Source: Olsenella massiliensis (GTDB taxonomy: Bacteria > Actinomycetota > Coriobacteriia > Coriobacteriales > Atopobiaceae). From it: a stretch of DNA of 64,000 nt. The translations under genes and the position numbers were made by a program. Positions 1 through 8,400 of this stretch are shown here, piece by piece. The stretch's first letter is position 1; the number at the start of each line of letters is the position of its first letter. Location: NCBI RefSeq assembly GCF_001457795.1, contig NZ_LN898208.1:1-64000 (forward strand), given 5' to 3'. The notes beneath the pieces are model-generated. The model ran no database searches. It was not told the origin of the DNA and saw only the letters and a program-made list of their open reading frames with translations.

Positions 1-34
1 GCACGTCCTGTTTGCGGAGGTACATCCGGCGAAC

Positions 35-1630
35 GTGTCCGACGGGGTGGCGCCGTCCGCCACGCCGCACAGGGAGGAAGGCGCTCAGGGCGTGGCCCCC
101 TCCGACAAGACCGCGGCGGCCGGAGCCGACCCGGAGGCAGATGCGCTCGCCCGCCAGATCCTTGAGCTGGCCCGCTGCGAGGTCGTGGCGCGCAACCCCT
201 TCCTGGCGAGCTCCCTCTCGCTGCTGACGCCCGTCGCCGGCCACGGGTCATCCAGCCTGTTTCGCGTGGACGGGCGCAGCCTTAGCTATGACGTTGAGCG
301 TGTGATGGGCGACTTTGTGGAGCATCGCCGCGCGCCGACCCATGACCTCGTCCACGCGCTCGCCCACTGCCTGCTGCTCCACCCCTTCGTGGGGGGAAGC
401 CTGCGCAGACGGCACTGGGACCTCGCCGCCGACATCGCCGCAGAGGCGGTGGTCGCCGAGCTCATGGGACCGCGAGACGGCCTGCGAGGCAGTCGGGAGC
501 AGGCGGCGTTCGACCAGCTGGGCGCCGTCCTCGCGGGGCGCCTCGGTGCCGAGCGCATCTATCGCGCGCTGGGAGAGGGACGCTTTGAGAACGACGTCGA
601 GCAGTGGGAGCGACTCTTCGTCTCCGACGATCACGGCAGCTGGTATCCCGAGCCGCAGGACGCACCCGCGGACGACGGGAAGGGCGACGAGGGCGCCCCC
701 CGGCAGGGCGAGCGGTCTGGCCGGACCTCAAACCCCGACGAGGGAGAGGGTCCCTCCGAGGGTCCCGGCGCCGCCCGTGACGACGATCAGGCACGCGACC
801 TGCCAGAAGCTTACGATGGCGCGCCCCACGACGGCCCGCCACCCGCGAGCGGGGACGCAAGGGCCGCCTGCGAGGACGCGTGCGCGCAGGAGCGCTGGGC
901 CAAGGCCGCAAAGTCTCTGCGCGTTGACCTCGAGACGCTCTCGCGGTCCTACGGCTCCCAGGCGCAGGGGCTCGTGCGCGAGCTTGCCGTCAGCACGCAC
1001 GAGCAGGTGGACTATCGCGAGTTTCTCCGCCAGTTTGCCGTGTCCAGCGAGGAGATGCACCTCTCTGACTCCGAGTTCGACTACGTCTTCTACACCTACG
1101 GACTCCAGCTGTACGGCGACACACCCCTCATAGAGCCCCTGGAATTTAGGGACGAGAAGCGCATCAGGGACTTTGCCATCGTCATCGACACGTCGAGCTC
1201 GGTGACGGCGACGGTGGTCCAGCAGTTCGTGGACGCCACCTTTGACGTGCTCACGAGCGCGTCAAGCTTCTTCGAGCGCACGAACATCCACATCATCCAG
1301 GCCGACGCCCGCGTGCAGGGCGACACCAAGATCAGCTCGCTCGCCGACCTCGACCGCTGGCGCCGGTCCATTCGTCTCAAGGGGTTCGGGGGCACGGACT
1401 TTCGACCGGCCTTCCGCTACGTGCGCGAGCTCAGGGAGCGAGGGGAGTTCGATGACTTTCAGGGGCTCATCTACTTCACCGACGGCTGGGGCATCTATCC
1501 CGAGCAGATGCCCCCCTATAAGACCACCTTCGTCTTCTACGACGAGGACCACCGACCCGAGCTCGTGCCCGCCTGGGCGTTGCAGATCACGCTGCATCCC
1601 GGCGAGTTCGAGAGCATGTCCGTCTACTGA
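35..1630 (+). CDS. VWA-like domain protein with putative metallopeptidase N-terminal domain (DUF2201 type)
   Basis: The N-terminal half resembles the DUF2201 putative metallopeptidase domain. The C-terminal half is a VWA-like domain with a MIDAS motif (DTSSS, then GGTD, then a TDG-type aspartate). A Pro/Gly/Glu-rich low-complexity linker lies between them, at roughly residues 205-285. The zinc-binding HExxH segment reads HALAH at residues 107-111, so the catalytic glutamate is missing. The downstream gene, 36 bases away, is a MoxR-type AAA ATPase, the usual partner; the pair probably acts as a chaperone-like remodelling system, but the target is unknown. The GTG at 35 has a GGAGG 14 bases upstream, which is too far, and the frame is open to the left edge, so the true start may lie outside the window. 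Confidence 0.8.
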   Translation: MSDGVAPSATPHREEGAQGVAPSDKTAAAGADPEADALARQILELARCEVVARNPFLASSLSLLTPVAGHGSSSLFRVDGRSLSYDVERVMGDFVEHRRAPTHDLVHALAHCLLLHPFVGGSLRRRHWDLAADIAAEAVVAELMGPRDGLRGSREQAAFDQLGAVLAGRLGAERIYRALGEGRFENDVEQWERLFVSDDHGSWYPEPQDAPADDGKGDEGAPRQGERSGRTSNPDEGEGPSEGPGAARDDDQARDLPEAYDGAPHDGPPPASGDARAACEDACAQERWAKAAKSLRVDLETLSRSYGSQAQGLVRELAVSTHEQVDYREFLRQFAVSSEEMHLSDSEFDYVFYTYGLQLYGDTPLIEPLEFRDEKRIRDFAIVIDTSSSVTATVVQQFVDATFDVLTSASSFFERTNIHIIQADARVQGDTKISSLADLDRWRRSIRLKGFGGTDFRPAFRYVRELRERGEFDDFQGLIYFTDGWGIYPEQMPPYKTTFVFYDEDHRPELVPAWALQITLHPGEFESMSVY

Positions 1631-1666
1631 GCCGCTCCAGGCGACCCGGGCGGAGAGGAGCGTCAC

Positions 1667-3193
1667 ATGAACATAGCCGAGGCAACCGAGCAGATCGAGG
1701 GTGCCGTGAGGGCCTACCTCGCCAAGGACGACGACGGACTGGACATGGTACCGCCCCCGATGCAGCGCCCCATCATCCTGATGGGCCCCCCGGGCATCGG
1801 CAAGACGGCCGTCGTGAGCCAGGTGGCCGAGCGTCTGGGCATCAACTTCGTGTCCTACTCGATCACCCATCACACCCGGCAGAGCGCCCTGGGCCTCCCC
1901 TACATCGGCGGGGCGCGCTTTGGCGAGCGTGACTATCGCGTCAGCCGCTACACCATGAGCGAGATCATCGCCGCCGCCTACGACGCCGTCGAGCGGTCCG
2001 GCACGAGGGAGGGCATCCTCTTCTTGGACGAGGTCAACTGCGCCTCAGAGACGCTCATGCCTTCCATGCTGCAGTTTCTGCAGTACAAGACCTTCGGGCA
2101 GCACCGCCTGCCTGCCGACTGGGTCATCGTCTGCGCCGGCAACCCCCCCGAGTACAACCGGGCGGCGCGCGAGTTTGACCCCGCCATGATGGACCGTCTC
2201 AAGCGCATTGACATCGAGCCCGACCTCGACGTGTGGATGGACTACGCCACGACGCATGGCGTCCATCCCGCCGTCACGAGCTACCTGGCAAGCAAGCCCG
2301 CGTACTTCTATCGCCTGCGGGCGGGCGTCAGGGGGGCGCGCATCGTGACGGCACGCGGATGGGAGGACCTCTCCCGCATGATAGGCGCGTACCGCCGCGA
2401 GGGCATGGGCGTCTCGCTCGCGCTCGTCTCGCAGTACCTGCAGGACCGTGAGGTCGCGGAGGACTTCTCGCTGTACCTCGAGCTCTTCTCGAAATATGAG
2501 GACGACTACAAGGTCCAGGACATCCTGGGCGGCACCGCCGCGCCCGGCATCGCCGATCGCGCCCGGGACGCCGCCCTGGACGAGCGCATCGCCCTCATCA
2601 ACCTGCTGCTGGGCGCCGTCCTGGCTGACGTCCATGCGCTCGACCAGGCACGCGGCGCCCTCGAGCTGACGCGGCGCGCCCTTGACGGTCGCGACGCCCA
2701 CGCGGGCGACGCCCTGCCGTCATGGCTTAAGGCGCAGGAGCGGTCGTGCCGAACGACGGTGGCCCAGGCGCGCGCCAAGGGCACGACCAGCGAGGGGCGC
2801 CTCAAGACCCTCCTGGCCCAGGCGTCGCTTCTCGCGCGACTGCGCAGGGAGCTGCTCAGGGCCCGGACGCTGGGCGACGGCGACGAGGGCGTCGTCTGCG
2901 CGCAGGCCCTGGCAAGGTGCGCGAGCGAGCTTGACGAGCGCGCGGGGTCGGTCATGGGGCGGGTGGACAACGCCCTTGACTTTCTGGACGCCTGCTGCGG
3001 CGACGGGCAGGAGATGCTCGTGTTCGTGACGCATCTTGCGGTGGACGAGCCCTTCATGCGGCTGGCGAGCGAAGGCGGCGCAGAGGCCTTCGTCAGGCAC
3101 AGCCAGGCCCTCATGCTCCATGAGCGGGGCATCGACCTCTTGAGCCAGGCGGAGCGCGTCGCGGCACGCGCGGCCGGCACGAACGGCAGCTAG
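1667..3193 (+). CDS. MoxR-family AAA+ ATPase
   Basis: An AAA+ ATPase of 508 residues. Walker A is GPPGIGKT near residue 40 and Walker B is ILFLDEVN near residue 118, followed by the sensor region typical of MoxR/RavA-like proteins that partner with VWA proteins. The C-terminal 200 residues are Ala/Arg-rich and helical, with no domain I recognise. A GGAGAGGAG sequence precedes the ATG. It lies 36 bases after the VWA/metallopeptidase gene and is almost certainly cotranscribed with it. Known MoxR-VWA pairs help assemble or remodel metal-containing or multisubunit complexes; the client here cannot be told from the sequence. Confidence 0.88.
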   Translation: MNIAEATEQIEGAVRAYLAKDDDGLDMVPPPMQRPIILMGPPGIGKTAVVSQVAERLGINFVSYSITHHTRQSALGLPYIGGARFGERDYRVSRYTMSEIIAAAYDAVERSGTREGILFLDEVNCASETLMPSMLQFLQYKTFGQHRLPADWVIVCAGNPPEYNRAAREFDPAMMDRLKRIDIEPDLDVWMDYATTHGVHPAVTSYLASKPAYFYRLRAGVRGARIVTARGWEDLSRMIGAYRREGMGVSLALVSQYLQDREVAEDFSLYLELFSKYEDDYKVQDILGGTAAPGIADRARDAALDERIALINLLLGAVLADVHALDQARGALELTRRALDGRDAHAGDALPSWLKAQERSCRTTVAQARAKGTTSEGRLKTLLAQASLLARLRRELLRARTLGDGDEGVVCAQALARCASELDERAGSVMGRVDNALDFLDACCGDGQEMLVFVTHLAVDEPFMRLASEGGAEAFVRHSQALMLHERGIDLLSQAERVAARAAGTNGS

Positions 3194-3208
3194 GGCCGAC
3201 CCATAGAC

Positions 3209-3249
3209 GCGCCGCCGCCCCCGTACGCTGGTTGGGAGACGGCGGCGCG
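3209..3249. terminator. GC-rich hairpin between convergent genes
   Basis: A perfect 9-bp inverted repeat (CGCGCCGCC at 3209-3217 with GGCGGCGCG at 3241-3249) around a 23-base loop sits between the convergent MoxR and flavodiiron genes. There is no T-tract, so this is a possible bidirectional terminator only. Confidence 0.35.
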
Positions 3250-3278
3250 GGACGAGACCACGGACGGCAGGACGAAGG

Positions 3279-4487
3279 CTAGCGCGCGAGGTCCTCGACG
3301 ATGGCGTCCGCGAGGGCGTCGAGCTGCTCGACGTCCTCCTCGGTCACGCTCGACTTGATCTTGACCATGGGGTCAAGGATCTGGACGTTGGACATGCGTC
3401 CCAGGCGCTGCTTGAGGAGCGCGCCGGCCTGGGGCGACCAGCTGCCGTTCTCGATGATGGCGACCGTGCGGTTGCGCATGTTGTGCTTCACGAGGTCCTG
3501 CACGAAGTGGTCCATGCCGTCAAAGATGTCCAGGTTGTAGGTGGAGGAGGCAAACACGAGCGTGGAATACTGAAAGGCCCTGGACACGAGCTCCGAGACG
3601 TCGGTCTTGGACGAGTCGTAGACGCGGACGTTCTTGAGGCCGCGCTCGGCGAGCTTGCCGGCGAGGATGTCGGCGGCGTTGGCCGTATGACCGTAGACCG
3701 ACCCGTAGAAGATGCAGACGCTGTCGTACTCCGGGGTGTAGCTCGCCCACTTCTGATAGCGCAAAAGGATGCGGTCAAAGTCCTGGCGCCAGAGGTGACC
3801 GTGCAGGGGGAAGATGTACTTGAGGTCGAGCTTGGCCGCCTTGGCCAGGACCGCCAGGGTCTGCGGACCGTACTTGCCCACGATGTTGGCGTAGTAGCGC
3901 CGCGCCTCGCGGGCGTAGGTGCGCGTCCACTTGACCTCGTCGGCAAAGAGGTTGCCGCCCAGGGCGCCAAACTCGCCGAAGGCGTCGGCCGAGAAGAGCG
4001 CGCCGGTGTGCACGTCAAAGCTCATGATGACCTCGGGCCAGTGGACCATGGGCGCCGTGATGAAGCGGAGCGTGTGACGCCCCAGCTCGAGCGTGTCGCC
4101 CTCCTTGACGACGATCTTGCGCGACTCGATGTCAAGGTCGGGATAGAACTGCCCCATGATCCTGAAGCCCTGCATGCTCGCGACGAGCTTGAGCTCGGGA
4201 TAGCGTCGCACCAGGTCGGGAATGGCGGCGCAGTGGTCGGGCTCCATGTGGTCAACGACCAGGTAGTCAAGGGGACGGCCCCCCAGGACGTGCGCGAGGT
4301 TCTCAAAGAGCTGGTCGCGCACGGCGTTGTCGATGCCGTCGAGGAGGCAGGTCTTCTCGTCCATGATCACGAAGTTGTTGTAGGCCATGCCCTCGGGCGT
4401 GGGATAGTTGTTCTCAAAGAGCTCAAGGCGGCGGTCAGAGGCGCCCACCCACCACGTGTCCTCGCAAATCTGGCGAACGTTATGCAT
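3279..4487 (-). CDS. fprA: Flavodiiron protein (A-type flavoprotein, O2/NO reductase)
   Basis: A 402-residue protein with an N-terminal metallo-beta-lactamase-fold diiron domain and a C-terminal flavodoxin domain. The diiron ligands are visible: HMEPDH at residues 80-85 (H80, E82, D84, H85), then a histidine in MVHW, an aspartate in SADAFGE and a histidine in LHGHLW. The FMN loop of the flavodoxin domain reads YGSVYGHTANA. Such proteins reduce O2 to water or NO to N2O in anaerobes and protect oxygen-sensitive metalloenzymes, fitting a genome with nitrogenase-like and hydrogenase-maturation genes. GAGGAG lies 7 bases before the ATG. The tRNA-operon terminator ends only about 28 bases upstream, leaving little room for a separate promoter. 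Confidence 0.93.
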   Translation of the reverse strand: MHNVRQICEDTWWVGASDRRLELFENNYPTPEGMAYNNFVIMDEKTCLLDGIDNAVRDQLFENLAHVLGGRPLDYLVVDHMEPDHCAAIPDLVRRYPELKLVASMQGFRIMGQFYPDLDIESRKIVVKEGDTLELGRHTLRFITAPMVHWPEVIMSFDVHTGALFSADAFGEFGALGGNLFADEVKWTRTYAREARRYYANIVGKYGPQTLAVLAKAAKLDLKYIFPLHGHLWRQDFDRILLRYQKWASYTPEYDSVCIFYGSVYGHTANAADILAGKLAERGLKNVRVYDSSKTDVSELVSRAFQYSTLVFASSTYNLDIFDGMDHFVQDLVKHNMRNRTVAIIENGSWSPQAGALLKQRLGRMSNVQILDPMVKIKSSVTEEDVEQLDALADAIVEDLAR

Positions 4488-4514
4488 GAGCCACTCCTCA
4501 CGTTATCGAACTAC

Positions 4515-4546
4515 AAAAACGGCCAGACACGACGAGGTGCCTGGCC
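4515..4546 (-). terminator. Intrinsic terminator of the tRNA-His/tRNA-Lys transcript
   Basis: On the minus strand a 10-bp stem (one G-U pair) with a 6-base loop is followed by GTTTTTG, a classical intrinsic terminator. It lies just after tRNA-Lys and immediately before the flavodiiron gene. Confidence 0.8.
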
Positions 4547-4560
4547 TACCGTTTCAATGG

Positions 4561-4633
4561 TGGGTCGTGAGGGGGTCGAACCCTCGACCTTGGGATTAAG
4601 AGTCCCCTGCTCTACCATCTGAGCTAACGACCC
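4561..4633 (-). tRNA. tRNA-Lys (anticodon CTT)
   Basis: A 73-base cloverleaf on the minus strand. The acceptor stem is GGGTCGT/ACGACCC with A73, the D arm starts GCTC, and the anticodon loop CTCTTAA gives CTT, which decodes AAG. The T arm is GAGGG/CCCTC with a TTCGACC loop. The CCA end is not encoded. It lies 15 bases after tRNA-His in the same direction. Confidence 0.95.
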
Positions 4634-4648
4634 ATCGACGTGAAATGG

Positions 4649-4721
4649 GGTGGGTAGAGGGGCTCGAACCCTCGACCTACGGAGCCACGGTCCGTCGCTC
4701 TGCCAACTGAGCTACACCCAC
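4649..4721 (-). tRNA. tRNA-His (anticodon GTG)
   Basis: A minus-strand cloverleaf with acceptor stem GTGGGTG/TACCCAC (7:66 G-U), discriminator C73 and an encoded G at position -1 (base 4722). These are the two identity marks of tRNA-His. The anticodon loop reads CCGTGGC, giving GTG at bases 4686-4688 but with C instead of the nearly universal U at position 33. The T arm is GAGGG/CCCTC. It is transcribed before tRNA-Lys. Confidence 0.93.
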
Positions 4722-4722
4722 C

Positions 4723-5069
4723 ATGCCCCACCTCGTATCGCGCTTGACTATCATGCCCAAAGTCAGTTCCCTTTGCAAGGGTCTTTTCCAAAAAATCTCA
4801 GCGGGTGTGCCTGGCACGGCGAGGCGCGGGCGGTACGGCATGTTCCGCGCGGCGGACATGCCAGGGCGGGCGCGAGGTGACGGGCGCGCCAGCAGCCGAC
4901 AAGACGCCGGCAACAAAGCCGCAAGCCTGCGGCAAGTAGCTTGCGGCGGCAGGCAGAGGGCCCCTCTTTCCCTTGATAAGCTCCGTGATTCCCTTTCGTG
5001 GCCCGTGCGGCGACCCAAAACTTGAGAGTGCCGACATCGGATGACGCGTCACGTGCGAAGGGAGCGATC
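4723..5069. other. Intergenic region between the tRNAs and the surface-protein operon
   Basis: Besides the tRNA promoter candidate, the only structure I see is a 9-bp inverted repeat (GCCGCAAGC at 4918-4926 with GCTTGCGGC at 4939-4947, 12-base loop). It may be a hairpin in the leader of the surface-protein operon. No convincing promoter for that operon was found and no gene is supported here. Confidence 0.5.
4750..4778 (-). promoter_or_regulatory. Candidate promoter for the tRNA-His/tRNA-Lys operon
   Basis: On the minus strand TTGCAA (4773-4778) and CATGAT (4750-4755) are separated by 17 bases, about 28 bases upstream of tRNA-His. This matches housekeeping spacing, but both hexamers are imperfect. 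Confidence 0.35.
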
Positions 5070-5420
5070 ATGAGCAGCTGTCCACAGCGTTCTGCCAACC
5101 TGACGATGGGAGGCCTTGGAGGTGGCCTTTCCGTGCGCGAGGGGCCCCGTCAGGGCCCGCGGGCCCACGCCCGCGCGCGTCTGGCGCAAAGCCCGCGCAC
5201 CTGGCAGGCGCTCATCGCCGTGCTCGTCGCCGCCCTCGCGCTCCTAACGGCCCTGAGCGTGCCCGAGGGGCTCCAGAGCCTGCCCGTGACCCGTGCCGCG
5301 CGCGGGGCGGCGACCGGTGACGTCTGCGACGTGCGCCCGCTGCCTGCACGGGTCGTGCGGGAGGCCATGACGCTCGTCGGCTCCGGCGGCAGGTGCGCCC
5401 GGGGAGGCGATGCGCTATGA
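5070..5420 (+). CDS. Small single-pass membrane protein coupled to the VaFE adhesin
   Basis: A protein of 116 residues starting at an ATG with GGGAG 7 bases upstream. It has an Arg-rich N-terminal stretch, one clear transmembrane segment around residues 49-68 (ALIAVLVAALALLTAL) and a roughly 48-residue tail with two or three cysteines. No known family is recognised. Its stop overlaps the start of the adhesin gene (ATGA), so the two should be translationally coupled. The membrane segment and position suggest a role in display, secretion or processing of the adhesin, but this is inference. The frame is open further upstream to 4998; the 5070 start is preferred because of its ribosome-binding site. 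Confidence 0.6.
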   Translation: MSSCPQRSANLTMGGLGGGLSVREGPRQGPRAHARARLAQSPRTWQALIAVLVAALALLTALSVPEGLQSLPVTRAARGAATGDVCDVRPLPARVVREAMTLVGSGGRCARGGDAL

Positions 5421-8400
5421 GGCCCCTCCTGCGCCGGGCGCTCATGGCCAGCGCCTGCCTCGCCTGCGCTCTTGTGGCGATCCTGTGCGTCGCGCCCCGA
5501 GCGGCGAGGGGAGCCGAGCCGCATCAGACGATCGACGTGGTCAAGACCTCCTTTGCGACCTTTTCCACGAGCCAGCCACATACCACGGCCTTCTGCTGCG
5601 AATATGGGGTGTCCCTCGGCACGACGACGAGCTTCGAGCGGCGCGAGCGCGTCACGGGGGCGCTGGGCTACGTGCTCTATCACGGTCATCCGGCATCTCA
5701 GCACGTCAAGGGGCTCTCGGGCAAAGACGCCCGCCTCGCCACCCAGTGGGCCGTCTGGCGCTGCACCGACGACCTGGGCTGGAACCGCTTTCCCGGCGAC
5801 ATGGGCATGGAGGGCTACGTCGTGCTGACCGATGACGTCGCGCGCGGCATGACCAAGACCGTGCGCGACGCGGGCGACGCCCTGTACCAGGAGGCCAAGG
5901 CCTGGGCGGCCTCAACGGCAAACGTTGACGCCGCCGCCGAGAATAACTGCTCGTGGCGCTACGAGAACGCGCGCAACCCCACGTCGCAGGCCCTGGTCGT
6001 CACCAACCTCGAGCATGAGGGATGGCTCAGGCTCACAAAGGCGAGCGCGGCGTCGTCCATCACCCAGGACAACGGCTGCTACTCCCTCGAGGGGGCGCGC
6101 TTCGTCGCCTACGCCGACAGCGCATGCACGCACGAGGTCGGGACCCTCACGACCAAGGCGGACGGCACGGCGAACGTCCTCTCGCTCCAGCCAGGCAGAT
6201 ACTGGGTGAGGGAGGTGGAGGCGCCGAGAGGCTACGCGCTCTCCCAAAAGACGAGGGAGGTAGACGTCGCCGCGGGCCGGGAGGCCGTCGTGAGCTTTGT
6301 CGACGAGCCGGCGGTGGACGACGGCTGGGCCCTCCTCAAGAAGGAGGACGAGGACACCAAGGGCGTGCCGCAGGGCGACGCCGGCCTGGGAGGGGCGCGC
6401 TTTCGCGTGAGCTTCTACGACAACGTGGACGGAACCACCACGGGCGCCCCAAGGCGCAGCTGGATCTTTGCGACCAACGAGGACGGATGGGTGGACTTTG
6501 GCAACGCCTCGAACCTCGTGGGCGGAGACGCGCCCTTCACCACCGCCGAGGGCAGGATCGTGATGCCGCTTGGCAGCTACCTCATACAGGAGGTCTGCGC
6601 CCCTGCGGGCTACGCCCTCCCCTCCCCTCCTCCCGCCTTCACGGCCGTCGTGAGCCAGGACGGCTCGACGAGGCGCGCCGTATGGCACGCCCAGACAGGG
6701 CCCACGACGACGGTTCCCGACGAGCCTGACGTCGTCAGCGTGGCAGCGGAGCGGCCCCAGAGAACGGGAGAGGTCTCGGGCACGAAGGTCGACGCCGAGC
6801 GCGACGCCGGCGTTCCCCAGGGGGACGCCTCTCTCGCCGGCGCCGTGCTCTCCATCCTCAACGCGTCAGACCACCCCGTGTCGTTCGGCGGCAGGGCGAT
6901 CGACGTCGGGGCTGAGGTCACCACCGCCGTCACCAACGACGCCGGGGCCTGGCGCGTGGAAGGCCTTCCCTACGGCACCTACGCCGTGGTGGAGAAGTGC
7001 CCCTCGCCGGGCTACCTGCCCAACTCGACGTGGAGGCTCACGCTGAGGGCGCACGAGGGCGACGGTCGAAGCTACCGCCTACAGGCCCTCCCCGAGCAGG
7101 TGGTGCGCGGTGACGTCCGCGTCGCCAAGGTCTCCTGCGAGAACGGCGAGGGCAAGGCGGAGGGGGCGGCGACCCTCGAGGGCGCACAGCTCGTCATAAC
7201 CAACCGCTCGACCGTCTCGGTGCTGGCCGACTCGGGCGAGCTGAGGGAGTGCCAGCCGGGCGCCTTCGTCCTCACCGTCACGACCAACGAGGGCGGCGTG
7301 GCGCAGACCGAGGGCAAGGCGCTGCCCTTTGGCAGCTACGAGGTCATGGAGAAGACGGCCCCCGAGGGCTACCTCGTCAACAAGGGGTGGAAGAAGCAGT
7401 TCTGCGTCAGGGAGGACGGCCAGAAAGTCGAGCTCGAAGGCCCCGACGCGACCGTGGCAGACCAGGTCAAGCGCGAGGGCTTCCACTTCTCGAAGAAGGA
7501 CGCGCCCTCCATGGGCGCGCTGCCCCGCACCGCCTTCCTCGTCATCGCCCAGTCCGACCAGGACGGCGACGGGCGCAACGAGGCACACGTGATCGTGACG
7601 GACGAGAACGGCGCGTTCGACAGCGACAACTTTGACGAGGGCCGCCTTGACAACGCGAACGACGCGGCCGTGAGCGACCTCGCTTTTACGCATGACGACT
7701 CTGGCAGGGTCATTGCCGACCTCGATGCGCTCAAGCTGTCAGACGATGCGCTCGACCCCGAGAGAGGCGTCTGGTTCACGGGCCGCACCGACCTGACAAC
7801 GCGGCCCAAGCCGGGCAGGAAGGCCTTTCCCTTTGACCGCTACACCGTGCAGGAGCTCCCCTGCAAGGCCAACGAGGGACGTCAGCTCGTCACGTTTGAG
7901 GTCGAGCTCAAGCCGGCGGACAGGAACGACGGCGCCACCGTGGACCTCGGCACCATCGACGACCACCCCGGCCCTCAGCTGAGGACGAGCGCCCAGGGCC
8001 CGGACGGCTCAAAGGTGCTGGAGGCGCAGGATGAGCTGAGCCTCAAGGACGCGGTTCACTACACCGGCCTCGAGCCCGGGGTGACCTACGAGCTGGAGGG
8101 CAGCCTGCACCTGCGCGACGTTGCAGGGACGGACCGTGGCCCCCTCTCGGACGCAGGCGGGACGGTGCGCGCCTCGCGCACCTTTACGCCCCAGGGCAGC
8201 TCGGGCACCGAGGAGCTCACGTTCACGTTTGGCGGGGCGTCACTGCAGGAGGGCGCCCAGCTCGTGGCCTTTGAGACGCTGAGCAAGGACGGGTCCGTCG
8301 TGACGCGGCACGAGGACATAGCGGACGCGGCGCAGACGGTTGTGGTGAGGGCGAGCGGGCGGACGAGGGCGACGGCCGCAGGGACGGGCAAGGGCCTCAT

